Shown: piece after piece, positions 33,196 through 42,867 of the stretch
Position numbering within the stretch: the stretch's first letter is position 1
Layout of the letters: every line of letters begins with the position of its first letter
DNA from: JACVRW01 sp963813495
GTDB taxonomy: Bacteria > Actinomycetota > Thermoleophilia > Solirubrobacterales > Thermoleophilaceae
Assembly: GCA_963813495.1 (NCBI GenBank)
Contig: CAWEZC010000010.1
Location: forward strand, 310,001 to 374,000
Length of the DNA stretch: 64,000 nt
Reading direction: 5' to 3'
Translations under genes and position numbers: made by a program
Notes under the pieces: model-generated
The model's input: the letters and a program-made list of their open reading frames with translations, nothing else
Databases searched by the model: none
What the model was told of the DNA's origin: nothing

Positions 33196-33235
33196 CGTAG
33201 CTTTCCACTGCCCGCACCCCCGGCGTAGGTACGCT
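33196..33235 (+). promoter_or_regulatory. CGTAGCTTTCCAC motif and TACGCT -10 element for the second UspA gene
   Basis: In the 263-base divergent region, CGTAGCTTTCCAC at 33196-33208 is a weaker relative of the recurring motif. TACGCT at 33230-33235 fits a -10 element, putting the motif near -34 to -46. Nothing else stands out in the gap. Confidence 0.35.
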
Positions 33236-33270
33236 GGTCCGCGGTGCGACGGCGGAGCGCTGACTGATCG

Positions 33271-34104
33271 ATGGCACGGAAGCTCGTGATCGGCTACGAC
33301 GGCACCGCGGAGGGGGAGGACGCGCTCGCGCTGGCACGGCTGCTTGCACCGCCGCTGGGTGCCGAGCTGCTGGCCGCCTGCGTGAAGGCAGTGCCGCACC
33401 CCCGGCCGCGCGGCCACGAGACGCGCTCGCGGCTGGAGCACGCGGCCGAGCGGACGCTCGCCGGCGCGGCCGGCGAGGACCTCGAGCGGCGGGCGGTGGT
33501 GTCCGCCTCGCCCGCTCGCGGGTTGTTCGAGCTCGCCGAAGGCGAGCGGGCTCACCTGTTGGTGGTCGGCTCCTCGCACCACAGCGGCCTGGGAGCGGTG
33601 CTCGCAGGCAGTGTCGGCCGCGCGGTGCTGCAGGGTGCGCCCTGTCCCGTGGCGCTGGCCCCGCGCGGCTACCACGCTCAGGACGTGGACCGGCTGCGCG
33701 TCCTGGGGGTCGGTTTCGACGGCTCTGCGGAGGCCGAGCGGGCGCTCGGCGGAGCGATCGACCTCGCCCGGCGGGCCGAGGCGACGATGCGCGTGATCGT
33801 GGCGCTGACCCCCCTCGAGGGGCCCTACGACAACCTGTCGCGCCACGAGACGCTGCGGGAGGCGGCGGGCACTGCGGTGGAGCGCTGCCCGCCGCAGCTG
33901 CGCGCCGAGGGGCGCATCCGCACGGGCGCCGCCGCCACGGTGCTGCGCGAGGAGGCCGACATGGGCATCGACCTGCTCATGCTCGGTTCGCGCGGCTATG
34001 GCCCGTTGCTTCGCACGTGGCTCGGCTCGGTTGCGGCCGAGCTCATGCAGTCGGCGCCCTGTCCGCTGCTGGTGTTTCCCCGTGGCACGGGCGGACCCGA
34101 CTAG
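33271..34104 (+). CDS. tandem universal stress protein (two UspA domains)
   Basis: The 277-residue protein has two UspA domains. The first starts KLVIGYDGTAEGEDAL and has VVGSSHHSGLGAVLAGSVGRAVL. The second starts VLGVGFDGSAEAERAL and has MLGSRGYGPLLRTWLGSVAAELM, both matching the ATP-binding G-2x-G-9x-G signature. It is a paralogue of the protein at 3885. It lies divergent from the alcohol dehydrogenase and 20 bases before the PHP phosphatase gene, with which it may be cotranscribed. Confidence 0.93.
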   Translation: MARKLVIGYDGTAEGEDALALARLLAPPLGAELLAACVKAVPHPRPRGHETRSRLEHAAERTLAGAAGEDLERRAVVSASPARGLFELAEGERAHLLVVGSSHHSGLGAVLAGSVGRAVLQGAPCPVALAPRGYHAQDVDRLRVLGVGFDGSAEAERALGGAIDLARRAEATMRVIVALTPLEGPYDNLSRHETLREAAGTAVERCPPQLRAEGRIRTGAAATVLREEADMGIDLLMLGSRGYGPLLRTWLGSVAAELMQSAPCPLLVFPRGTGGPD

Positions 34105-34124
34105 CCTGCCGGTCGCCGCCCGAC

Positions 34125-34862
34125 GTGATCGATCTCCACTGCCACATCCTGCCGGCCCTCGACGACGGCGCCCTCGACCTCGAGGACGCGCTCGGGATGG
34201 CCAGGCAGGCGCAGGCCGACGGGATCCGCATCGTGTGCGCGACGCCTCACATCAGGCACGACCACGACGTGGTGGCCGGAGAGCTCGCCGGTCGCGTGGC
34301 GGAGCTGAATGCTGAGCTGGGCCGCAATGGGATCCCCACCCGCGTGACCACGGGTGGCGAGGTCTCCGAGACGGCCCTGCCCCGTCTCGACGACGCCGAG
34401 CTGCGCGCGGTTTCGCTCGGAGGAGCAGGGCGCTGGGTCCTCTTGGAGCCCGCTCCGGGCCCGCTCACGGATTCGCTCGACGCGGCGGTGGTGGCGCTGG
34501 AGCGGCGCGGTTTTGGCAGCGTGATCGCGCACCCGGAGCGTCACGCACACGGAGATTTGGGCGGCCACCTGGCCCGCCTGGTTGACCGCGGCGCGCTGGT
34601 ACAGGTGACGGCCGCGATGCTCGAGCACGAGCACGCCGCCCCCGTGATCATGGATCTGGCCCGGCAGGGGGTCGTACACCTGCTGGGCAGCGATGCTCAC
34701 AGCTCCAGGGCGGGCCGCCCCGTCAGGCTGTCCCTTGGCCTGGAGGCTCTGCGCGAGGCGGCCACGCTGGCGCCGCACCTCGATTGGGTGGCGCGCGAGG
34801 CGCCCGCGGCGATCCTGGCCGGCCTGGACGTCGCGATCCCGTTTCCGCCGAAGCGGCGGTAG
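34125..34862 (+). CDS. CpsB/YwqE-like PHP-family phosphatase
   Basis: The 245-residue protein begins with the PHP-domain motif DLHCHILPALDDGALD. It has ATPHIRHDHD, GGEVSE, IAHPERH and LGSDAHSS, the conserved metal ligands of the CpsB/CapC tyrosine phosphatase family. Such enzymes dephosphorylate bacterial tyrosine kinases in polysaccharide export, but no kinase or capsule gene is nearby, so the substrate is open. The GTG at 34125 is used because the PHP motif starts there; the longer frame upstream overlaps the UspA gene. Confidence 0.85.
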   Translation: MIDLHCHILPALDDGALDLEDALGMARQAQADGIRIVCATPHIRHDHDVVAGELAGRVAELNAELGRNGIPTRVTTGGEVSETALPRLDDAELRAVSLGGAGRWVLLEPAPGPLTDSLDAAVVALERRGFGSVIAHPERHAHGDLGGHLARLVDRGALVQVTAAMLEHEHAAPVIMDLARQGVVHLLGSDAHSSRAGRPVRLSLGLEALREAATLAPHLDWVAREAPAAILAGLDVAIPFPPKRR

Positions 34863-34953
34863 CTCCGTGCCGACGAGCCGCTGCTTTCGAGCGAGTCCGG
34901 GACTTTGCGTTCGTCCCCGCGCCGTTAGCAGCCGCGGTGTCCAACGGTCGCGG

Positions 34954-35886
34954 TCAGAGCTGGCGCAGCTCCACGCGCTCGGCCAGCTCTTCGATCACGG
35001 ACCACTTCGCGCTCCCCAGGCCGCGGCGCATGAAGCAGGCGGCGCCGGCGGCCGCGCCGAGTACCAGCGAGCGTTCCCAGCCCTCGCCGGTGGCGACCGC
35101 CGCCGCCATGGCCCCGAGCATCGAGTCGCCGCAGCCCTCGCGAAATCCGCGCTCGAGCCGAGGCGGCACGACCTCCCAGGCCTGGCCGTCGCGCAGCGCG
35201 AGCGCCGGCTCGCCGGCGCGGGTCACGACCGCAGACCGGGCACCGCGCTCGAGCAGGTGCTCCGCCGCCGGTCGCCAGCGCCGGCCGTCGACCGGGGCAC
35301 CCAGCCACTCGGCGAGCTCCCAGTCGTTGATCTTGACGAGGTCGGGCCCTTCGTCGAGCGCGCTGTCAAGCGACGAGCGTGACAGGTCGACGAAGACCCG
35401 CACGCCGTTCGTGCGGGCCGTGGAGACGAGTCTCCCGTAGACCTCAGGGGGGAGCACTCCGTCGGGAAACGCGCCACAGACCGCAAGCACCGCGCTGCGT
35501 AGCGCAGCGGTGGAGGTGAGCGACACCAGGTCGTCGAGCTCGTGGCGAGAGACGGGTCCGCTCCAGGAGCCGGACAAGAGCCGCCGCTCTCCCTCGCGGC
35601 GATCGAGCACGGAGCAACCGCTGCGAGTCGCCGTTCGCACCAGCCGGCGCTCGCCCGGGAGCGCCCCGAGCAGCGGGCCCAGCACCTCGCCGACCTCCCC
35701 GCCGAGGAACCCGCAGAGGATCGGATTGACGCCGAGCTCCGCGGCTGTCCGGGTGACCCAAACGCCCTGCCCGCCGGCGTGGAGGTGGATGTCGTCGCCT
35801 CCGTCGGGCCGCCCCTCGATGGTCACGGTGAGCAGCGGACTCGGCCCGAAGACCGTGACCTTCGGCGGTTCTTCTGGTGGTGGCAT
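34954..35886 (-). CDS. PfkB-family sugar kinase (1-phosphofructokinase-like)
   Basis: The 310-residue protein has the ribokinase/PfkB layout: substrate region DDIHLHAGGQGVWVTRTAAELG, VDLSRSS, DLVKINDWELAEWLG, VVTRAGEPALAL, and the anion-hole/catalytic region GCGDSMLGAMAAAVA (the Asp is the base). The closest type is FruK/LacC, which phosphorylates phosphosugars. An ATG 39 bases upstream (35925) is possible. I prefer 35886 because a copy of the recurring motif and a TAGGCT -10-like hexamer (35897-35902, this strand) both lie upstream of 35886. Confidence 0.83.
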   Translation of the reverse strand: MPPPEEPPKVTVFGPSPLLTVTIEGRPDGGDDIHLHAGGQGVWVTRTAAELGVNPILCGFLGGEVGEVLGPLLGALPGERRLVRTATRSGCSVLDRREGERRLLSGSWSGPVSRHELDDLVSLTSTAALRSAVLAVCGAFPDGVLPPEVYGRLVSTARTNGVRVFVDLSRSSLDSALDEGPDLVKINDWELAEWLGAPVDGRRWRPAAEHLLERGARSAVVTRAGEPALALRDGQAWEVVPPRLERGFREGCGDSMLGAMAAAVATGEGWERSLVLGAAAGAACFMRRGLGSAKWSVIEELAERVELRQL

Positions 35887-35926
35887 CGGCCGCGCCAGCC
35901 TACGTAGCAGGACCGGCTCGCCCATC

Positions 35927-35940
35927 GGGGAGGACTACGG
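35927..35940. promoter_or_regulatory. recurring motif GGGGAGGACTACGG
   Basis: This matches GCGGAGAACTACGG at 12 of 14 positions. It lies about 37-54 bases before the inferred start of the PfkB transcript. It also falls just after the choline-kinase-like gene, which ends at 35955 on the same strand. Confidence 0.45.
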
Positions 35941-35954
35941 ATCGGCGTCAGCGG

Positions 35955-36875
35955 TCAGCGGCTCGCCAGGCGCGGCGGGGTGGCCGCGTACTCGAGCAGG
36001 TGCTCGAACTCGTCGTCGTCGAACTCCGCGGCGGCTTCCGCGTAAAGCCCCAGACCCCAGGCCATGAGCTCGGGATTGGGATTGACGTTGTGGCGCAGCA
36101 CCGCCCACAGCGTCCAGCCGTACTTCGACATCAGCGCCCACAGCCGGGCGCGGGCCACAAGCGCCGGGTATGGCTCGCCGAAGTAGTGGCCCACGAGCTG
36201 CTCGAGCTGCTCGAGGGACAGATGGGACTCCGACCATGCATCACCGAGGTCCGAACAGGGGTCGTTGTTGCCGGAGTAGTCGTAGTCGATGAGCCGTAGG
36301 CCCGAGGGGGTGTCGATGAGGTTCTCGGCCACCACGTCGTTGTGACAGGCCGCCGGGGACATGGGATGTGTGGCGAAGGCCCGCTCGATCCGGCGCACGT
36401 GGCCCTGGTAGCGCAGGTAGCCGTCGGGCAGCGCGAACCCACGAGCCAGCGCGGTGGCCTGGTAGTCGCGCTGGCGACGGAACATGTCGAAGCTCCCTTG
36501 AAAACGGCAGCCAGCGTGCAGGCGCCGCAGCAGGGCGGCGACCTCCTCGAGCCGGTCGCCGCGGCGCAGGTCCTCGGGAGTCAGCGTCCGCCCCTCCAGG
36601 AAGCGCATGATCAGCACGCGCTCCGTTGGCAGCCAGGCGACGAACGGCGCCCCCACTCCGGCGGCGGACGCCGCCGCGCAGTTGGCCAGCTCACTCTCGC
36701 GGTCGATGTCGAGCACGTCGCAGTCGGGCGCGTCGATGCGAACGACGAAGGTCCCGGCCGGGGACTCGACCTTGAAGTTGGTGTTGGTGAGCCCCGCCAG
36801 CCGCTCGACGCTATCGGCGCCGCGGAGCTCCGGCACGGCCTCGATCGCCGCGGCCACGAGCTCGTCGGCGTTCAT
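35955..36875 (-). CDS. choline/ethanolamine-kinase-like phosphotransferase
   Basis: The 306-residue protein is a kinase-fold small-molecule phosphotransferase. It has the N-lobe segment RLAGLTNTNFKVESPAGTFVVRI, the Brenner motif CHNDVVAENLI, and the metal-binding LIDYDYSGNNDPCSDLG, which together look like choline/ethanolamine kinases (LicA type). A membrane or envelope phospho-base substrate is possible. The ATG at 36875 overlaps the stop of the preceding HAD gene as ATGA, indicating coupling. An ATG 12 bases upstream is less likely. Confidence 0.85.
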   Translation of the reverse strand: MNADELVAAAIEAVPELRGADSVERLAGLTNTNFKVESPAGTFVVRIDAPDCDVLDIDRESELANCAAASAAGVGAPFVAWLPTERVLIMRFLEGRTLTPEDLRRGDRLEEVAALLRRLHAGCRFQGSFDMFRRQRDYQATALARGFALPDGYLRYQGHVRRIERAFATHPMSPAACHNDVVAENLIDTPSGLRLIDYDYSGNNDPCSDLGDAWSESHLSLEQLEQLVGHYFGEPYPALVARARLWALMSKYGWTLWAVLRHNVNPNPELMAWGLGLYAEAAAEFDDDEFEHLLEYAATPPRLASR

Positions 36876-37552
36876 GGCCCCGCGCATAGCAGCGTGCCCG
36901 CCAGATCGACCGTGAGGCGGTCGACGACGAGATCGGCCACCCCGCTGGTCTCGTCATACGCACCGCCGCGTATGGCCACGCAGCGCATCCCGGCAGCACG
37001 GGCGGCACGCGCACCATCGGTCGCGTCCTCGACCACCACGGTGTGCTCGGGCGCGATTGCGGCGCGCTCGTCTCGGTTGATGTGGTCCAGCGCCGCGCGG
37101 AAGCTCTCGGGGTCCGGCTTGCCGGCCCGGACCTCGTCGATCGAGACGATGACCGAAACGAGCTCGGCCAGGCCCGCAAGCTCCAGAACGTGCTCGATCT
37201 CCTCTCGGAACGCGCCTGAAGCTATGCCCACGGGCACCTGGGCCGCGACGGCCCGCACGAAGGCGGCCGTCTCGTCGGCGACAGGATGGCCTTCGCTCAC
37301 CGCTGACCTGTAGCGTGCGACGCGTTCGCGCAGCAGGTGATCCGCTGTGGCCGCCTCCAGCGGCCGTCCGTCGGCCTCGAACAAGCGCCCGAACATCGCC
37401 TCGTCGGGCAGGCCGGCGTAGCGGGAATAGTGCGCGCGCTCGAAAACGAGGCCATGCTCCCGCAGCAGCTCCTCGTAGATGCCGATGAGCAGGGCCTCGT
37501 CGTCGGCAACGGTGCCGTTGAAGTCGAGGATGACGGCGCGGGCGGCGAGCAT
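36872..37552 (-). CDS. HAD-superfamily phosphatase (phosphoglycolate phosphatase/pgmB-like)
   Basis: The 226-residue HAD-IA protein has FNGTVADDE in the motif I place (ILDFNGTVADDE, where Asn replaces the usual second Asp), SGAFREE (motif II), GKPDPESF (motif III) and VVEDATDGARAARAAG (motif IV). The second motif I Asp normally acts as acid/base. The DxN form is also seen in some phosphatases, so activity may be altered or atypical. It is translationally coupled to the choline-kinase-like gene. The upstream in-frame extension to 37705 is not HAD-like, so I used the ATG at 37552. Confidence 0.82.
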   Translation of the reverse strand: MLAARAVILDFNGTVADDEALLIGIYEELLREHGLVFERAHYSRYAGLPDEAMFGRLFEADGRPLEAATADHLLRERVARYRSAVSEGHPVADETAAFVRAVAAQVPVGIASGAFREEIEHVLELAGLAELVSVIVSIDEVRAGKPDPESFRAALDHINRDERAAIAPEHTVVVEDATDGARAARAAGMRCVAIRGGAYDETSGVADLVVDRLTVDLAGTLLCAGP

Positions 37553-37673
37553 CAGGAACCCGGCGGAGGCATTGGCCACAACCCTATCCGCGCTTCGCCG
37601 CGCTATCGTCGCGATCGGCGGCGCATCGCCGCCAGGGATACCCTTGATCCGCACCCTCGGTATCGGAGGGGAC

Positions 37674-38021
37674 ATGGCGAAGTACGCGCTGTTTTTCACA
37701 TACACGCCTGAGGCCTGGGATTCGATGGTCGAGAGCCCAAGAGATCGAGAGGCTCAGGCCCGCGCCGTCGTCGAGGCGGCCAACGGCACGATGGAGGCCG
37801 TCTACTGGATGTTCGGGCCCCACGACGGCCTCTGCATCTTCGACGCCCCGACATCGGTGGACGCGGGAGCGGTCAGCGTTGCGGTGGGCAGCACAGGGTC
37901 CTTCCAGAGTCTGGAGACCCGCGAACTGCTCGCCCAGGCGCAGCTGACCGAGATGCTGGAGGCCGCTCGCGAGTGCCGGCGCCGCTATCAGCCGCCGAGC
38001 CGTCGAGCGCCGGCGAGGTAG
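37674..38021 (+). CDS. GYD-domain protein
   Basis: The 115-residue protein reads as a GYD-domain (alpha/beta ferredoxin-like) protein: KYALFFTYTPEAWDSMVESPRDREAQARAVVEA, MEAVYWMFGPHDGLCIFDAPTS, VAVGSTGSFQSLETRELL. The biochemical function of the family is unknown. ATCGGAGGGGAC precedes the ATG. The 3' end overlaps the convergent flavoprotein gene by 34 bases. Confidence 0.85.
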   Translation: MAKYALFFTYTPEAWDSMVESPRDREAQARAVVEAANGTMEAVYWMFGPHDGLCIFDAPTSVDAGAVSVAVGSTGSFQSLETRELLAQAQLTEMLEAARECRRRYQPPSRRAPAR

Positions 38022-39382
38022 CGGGTCCACTCATCACGTTTCTCGGCGTAGGCGGGCGGAAGGGACACGTTCAGCTTCTCGGCCACCTCCAGCCACCTGA
38101 GGGCGCTTTCGTAGTCTCGCCAGCCGGCGTCCGCGTCCGCCGCGGTGAACGCCAGCTCGAGGGCCGCCGTGCGGTCGGCCTCGGCCACTTCGGCTTCTTC
38201 GCCGAGGAGCACCTCGACGTCGTCGAGCGGCGGCGGCTGCCCACCCTCGGTCCGCCCGGCGATGTAGGAGGCGAGGTAGCGGGCCGCGATCTTGCCGGGG
38301 GGCCACCACAGGACATTGCGGCCCGCGGTGGAGGTTGCCTCGCGGTCGGATAGGGCGGCCCGAAGGAAGCGCGGCGCGGAGCCGGTCAGGAGCGCCGCGC
38401 GGAGCAGGAGATCCGGTGCGCGCGGCTCGACAGTCGCTCCGGCGAGCGCCGCGATCGTGGCCGCGGCCGCGTCCGCCTGCTGAGCCGCCAGTCCGCCCTG
38501 CTTGATCGGGAACGAGGTGGCGTCCCCCGCCGCGAAGACGCGCGTCAGGCCCTTCACCCGGCCGAGGCCGTCGGTGGGGATGAAGCCTCCCGCTCCACGC
38601 GGGACGCCAGGAAGGAAGGGCAAGCGCAACTCGGGCATCGCCACCACGCGCTCCGCCTCCAGCTCGCCGCCGTCCTCGAGCAGGAGACGCCCGCCGCTTG
38701 CCTTGCGCGGCACGCGCGACGTGACGATCTCGAAGCGCTCCTCTTCGAGCAGCTCCGCGACCTCGCGGCTGGCGCGCGCGCCGAAGACCTCAAGCGGTGC
38801 GCCCTCGTGCGTGACGAGAGCCCACTCGACATCGTGCCCGTGCCCGCGCAGGTGCGCAGCCGACAGGAGCGCGAGCTCGTACAGCGGCAGCGGCCAACTG
38901 GTGCGGGGATGCAGCGCGAAGGCGACGCTGCGGACCCGTCCGCGCTCGAGCTCTCCGAGCAGGCCCTCGAAGGCCTCGACATCGGCGGGCCCGCGAAACG
39001 TGAGCGCGCCGCTCACGGCCTCGACGGGCCTGACCCCGACGGCGAGCAGCAGCGCGTCGTAGTGCAGCGTGCGTCCGCTGGCCGTGTGCAGGGTCTGGCG
39101 TCCGGGGTCGAGGCTCGCCAGCGCGTCCCGGCGGTGGCGCGCGCCGTGCTGGGCGGCAAACTCGGCCAAGTCGATCCGTGCCGGGCGCGCGAGCCCGAAC
39201 GGCTCGGCCACAGCGAGCGGCCGGTACACGAACTCACGCTCGGGGGCCAGCAGGTCGATCCGCACGCGCGGGCCTGCCAGCCGGTGGAGCGCGAGCAGCG
39301 CCTCGAGTCCCGCCACGCCGCCGCCGGCGATGACGACGTCGAGCGGGGGCTCGTCCCGCGCCTTGAACAAGGTCACGCCCAT
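37988..39382 (-). CDS. NDH-2/SQR-like FAD-dependent oxidoreductase
   Basis: The 464-residue flavoprotein has the N-terminal FAD loop VVIAGGGVAGLEALLAL, the region EREFVYRPLAVAEPFGLA, a central YDALLLAVG, and the second FAD motif VFAAGDATSFPIKQGGLAAQQAD. These are typical of pyridine nucleotide-disulfide oxidoreductases near type II NADH dehydrogenase and sulfide:quinone reductase. The SQR redox cysteines are not evident, which argues against sulfide oxidation. A C-terminal extension of about 100 residues (EWTRYLAGARRLGG) is not recognised. It is divergent from the group 3b hydrogenase operon. Confidence 0.85.
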   Translation of the reverse strand: MGVTLFKARDEPPLDVVIAGGGVAGLEALLALHRLAGPRVRIDLLAPEREFVYRPLAVAEPFGLARPARIDLAEFAAQHGARHRRDALASLDPGRQTLHTASGRTLHYDALLLAVGVRPVEAVSGALTFRGPADVEAFEGLLGELERGRVRSVAFALHPRTSWPLPLYELALLSAAHLRGHGHDVEWALVTHEGAPLEVFGARASREVAELLEEERFEIVTSRVPRKASGGRLLLEDGGELEAERVVAMPELRLPFLPGVPRGAGGFIPTDGLGRVKGLTRVFAAGDATSFPIKQGGLAAQQADAAAATIAALAGATVEPRAPDLLLRAALLTGSAPRFLRAALSDREATSTAGRNVLWWPPGKIAARYLASYIAGRTEGGQPPPLDDVEVLLGEEAEVAEADRTAALELAFTAADADAGWRDYESALRWLEVAEKLNVSLPPAYAEKRDEWTRYLAGARRLGG

Positions 39383-39609
39383 ACCCGGGAGGCTCAGCCG
39401 ACCGCGGCGCTGCCGATCATGCCGGGCCCCTGGCGACGCCGGCGGCGATGTCGAGCCTGGAGATCACACCGCGGAATCGTTGTTCGCCTGCGGCCGGATG
39501 CCATCCGGAGAAGCCACCTGCAGCAGCGCGGCGAACTACTGACGCAGCGAGCGCGCGCGGGGCTCGTTGCCGAGCGAGCCGGTCGCCGCGGGTTCGCCGA
39601 GCAGGCGCT

Positions 39610-39652
39610 GCGGGAAACCCCGCATGCGCGGCGGCCGCCGCGCACCTACGCT
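39610..39652 (+). promoter_or_regulatory. motif GCGGGAAACCCCGC and -10 TACGCT for the group 3b hydrogenase operon
   Basis: The motif at 39610-39623 is identical to 4841-4854. TACGCT at 39647-39652 lies 10 bases before the ATG at 39663, so the transcript is probably leaderless and the motif sits at about -37 to -50. A second AACTAC core lies at 39534-39539. The rest of the 280-base divergent region shows nothing else. Confidence 0.5.
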
Positions 39653-39662
39653 ACGGCGCGAC

Positions 39663-40791
<1,129 letters not shown>

Positions 40792-40805
<14 letters not shown>

Positions 40806-41256
40806 CGCTCTCCTCGGCGACGTGCCGGCCCTGGCGGGCCTGCCCGCGGAGCACCGCGAGCTGATCGCCGGCTGCGGCACGAACCGGGTCTTCGCCGCCG
40901 GCGAGCACCTGATGAGCGAGGGCGAGCCGGCGAGCGACTTCTATGTGCTTCGCCGCGGCGACGTGGCACTCGAGACCTTCGTTCCGCAGCGCGGCGCGCT
41001 CGTGATCGAGACGCTGCACGACGGCGACCTCGTCGGCTGGTCCTGGCTCGTGCCGCCCTACAGGACGATGTTCGACGCGCGCGCCCTTGCGCCCACCCAC
41101 GCGATGTGCTTCGACGGCGCCTGCCTGCGCGCCAAGTGCGAGAAGGACCACGACCTCGGGTACGAGCTCCTGAGCCGCTTCACCGGGGTGATCGTCGAGC
41201 GCCTGCAGGCGACCCGGCTCCGGCTACTCGATCTCTATGACCACGGCGCCGGCTGA
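40792..41256 (+). CDS. stand-alone cyclic nucleotide-binding-domain protein
   Basis: The 154-residue protein is a Crp-like cNMP-binding beta-roll (IAGCGTNRVFAAGEHLMSEGEPASDFYVLRRGDVAL, IETLHDGDLVGWSWLVPP) without a DNA-binding HTH. It overlaps the hyhB end by 14 bases and the next gene by 20 bases, so it is embedded in the hydrogenase operon. It may be a regulatory or assembly partner that senses a ligand. Whether it binds cAMP cannot be told, as the phosphate-binding Arg motif is not clear. Confidence 0.85.
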
Positions 41257-42094
41257 CACCGCTCCCACCCGTGGGGCGATGGTTCCCGAGGCCTTCCGGA
41301 TCACCCGGCGCTCGCAGGAGACCGCCCATACGTGGACGCTCGAGCTGACGCCCGAGCAGGATGGGGCCCTGCCCGGCTTCGCGCCGGGGCAGTTCGCGAT
41401 GCTCTACGCCTTCGGAAAGGGCGAAGTGCCCATCTCGGTGAGCGGCGACCTCACGCGGCCCGGTCCGCTCGTCTACACGATCCGCTCCTTGGGTGCGGTC
41501 ACCGCCGCGCTCTGCGCCGCGGCGCTCGGCGAGGCCGTGGGTGTGCGGGGGCCGTTCGGCACGTCCTGGCCGCTCCGGGCGGCCGAGGGGCGCGACGTGC
41601 TGGTAGTCGCCGGCGGGGTCGGGCTGGCGCCGCTGCGTCCGGTCGTCCACCACCTTCTGGCAAACCGGGAGCGCTTCCGCAGCGTGTCGCTGCTCTACGG
41701 CGGGCGTGCGCCGGAGGAACTGCTCTACCGCGGCCAGCTCGAGCGCTGGCGGGGCCGGCTCGACGCCCAGGTCGAGGTGATCGTGGACCGGGCGTCCGCC
41801 GGCTGGCGCGGTCGCGTGGGTGTGGTCCCGAGCCTCGTGTCCCGCGCCGACGTCGACCCCACCGACGCCGTCGCGCTCGTATGCGGACCCGAGGTGATGA
41901 TGCGCTTCACGGCCGCCGCCCTGGCGGATCGCGGCTTCGCGGAGGATCGGATCTTCGTCTCGCTGGAGCGCAACATGGGTTGCGCGATCGGGCTGTGCGG
42001 CCATTGTCAGCTCCAGCACCTGTTCATCTGCAAGGACGGCCCGGTGCTCACGCTGGGCGCCGTCGAGCCGCTGCTGCGGGTCCGGGAGCTCTGA
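41237..42094 (+). CDS. hyhG: group 3b hydrogenase, FAD/NAD(P)-binding gamma subunit
   Basis: The 285-residue protein is a ferredoxin-NADP reductase-like subunit. The FAD barrel has PGQFAMLYAFGKGEVPISVSG, and the NAD(P) domain has DVLVVAGGVGLAPLRPVVHHLL and VALVCGPEVMMRF. The C-terminal [2Fe-2S] binding segment has Cys residues in NMGCAIGLCGHCQL and FICKDGPV. It would exchange electrons with NAD(P)H. The TGA shares a base with the delta-subunit ATG (TGATG). Confidence 0.93.
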   Translation: MTTAPADTAPTRGAMVPEAFRITRRSQETAHTWTLELTPEQDGALPGFAPGQFAMLYAFGKGEVPISVSGDLTRPGPLVYTIRSLGAVTAALCAAALGEAVGVRGPFGTSWPLRAAEGRDVLVVAGGVGLAPLRPVVHHLLANRERFRSVSLLYGGRAPEELLYRGQLERWRGRLDAQVEVIVDRASAGWRGRVGVVPSLVSRADVDPTDAVALVCGPEVMMRFTAAALADRGFAEDRIFVSLERNMGCAIGLCGHCQLQHLFICKDGPVLTLGAVEPLLRVREL

Positions 42095-42867
42095 TGGCGG
42101 GCAACCCGAAGCTGGCCGTCTGGAAGTTCGCCTCGTGCGACGGCTGCCAGCTCAGCCTGCTCGACTTGGAGGACGAACTGCTGGCGCTGGCGGATGAGAT
42201 CGAGATCGCCTACTTCGTCGAGGCGCGCAGGGAGACGGTGAGCGGCCCGTATGACCTCTCCCTGGTCGAGGGCTCGGTGACGACACCGGAGGACGCCGAG
42301 CGGATCCGGACGGTGCGCGCGCAGTCCCGGCGGCTCGTGACGATCGGGGCGTGCGCCACCTCCGGCGGCATCCAGGCGCTGCGTAACTTCGCCGACGTCG
42401 AGGACTTCCTCTCCGTCGTCTACGCCTCGCCCGAGTACGTGTCGACTCTCGCGACCTCGACCCCCATCGCCGATCACGTGCACGTGGACTTCGAGCTGCA
42501 CGGATGCCCGATCGACAAGCGGCAGCTGCTGGAGGTGATCAGCGCCTTCCTCCATGAGCGCAGACCGGCGATCCCTTCGAGCAGCGTCTGCCTCGAGTGC
42601 AAGCGCCGCGGCAACGTCTGCATCATGGTCGCCCGTGGCACGCCCTGCCTGGGGCCGGTCACCCACGCCGGTTGCGGAGCGCTGTGCCCGGCCTACGACC
42701 GCGGCTGCTACGGCTGCTATGGACCGATGGAGACGCCCAACGCGGCAGCGCTGTCGGGCTGGCTGGGAGGGCTCGGGGCAGAGGACGCCGACCTCGTTCG
42801 CCTGTACCGCACCTTCAATGCCAACGCGCCGCCGTTCCGAGAGGAGAGCGAGGCTCATGAGCGTTGA
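42094..42867 (+). CDS. hyhS: group 3b [NiFe] hydrogenase small (delta) subunit
   Basis: The 257-residue small subunit has the proximal-cluster motif FASCDGCQLSLL (Cys15, Cys18), GACATSGGIQAL, the segment ELHGCPIDKRQLLEV, and further cluster cysteines in CLECKRRGNVC, TPCLGPVTHAGCGALCP and GCYGCYGPME. It carries three [4Fe-4S] clusters to link the NiFe site to the beta/gamma subunits. There is no Tat signal or membrane anchor, as expected for a cytoplasmic group 3 enzyme. It overlaps the alpha subunit start by 11 bases. Confidence 0.95.
   Translation: MAGNPKLAVWKFASCDGCQLSLLDLEDELLALADEIEIAYFVEARRETVSGPYDLSLVEGSVTTPEDAERIRTVRAQSRRLVTIGACATSGGIQALRNFADVEDFLSVVYASPEYVSTLATSTPIADHVHVDFELHGCPIDKRQLLEVISAFLHERRPAIPSSSVCLECKRRGNVCIMVARGTPCLGPVTHAGCGALCPAYDRGCYGCYGPMETPNAAALSGWLGGLGAEDADLVRLYRTFNANAPPFREESEAHER

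Noticed and set aside
37988..39382. Sulfide:quinone reductase
   Set aside because: The FAD fold fits, but the redox-active cysteines are not evident, so only the broader NDH-2/SQR family is claimed.
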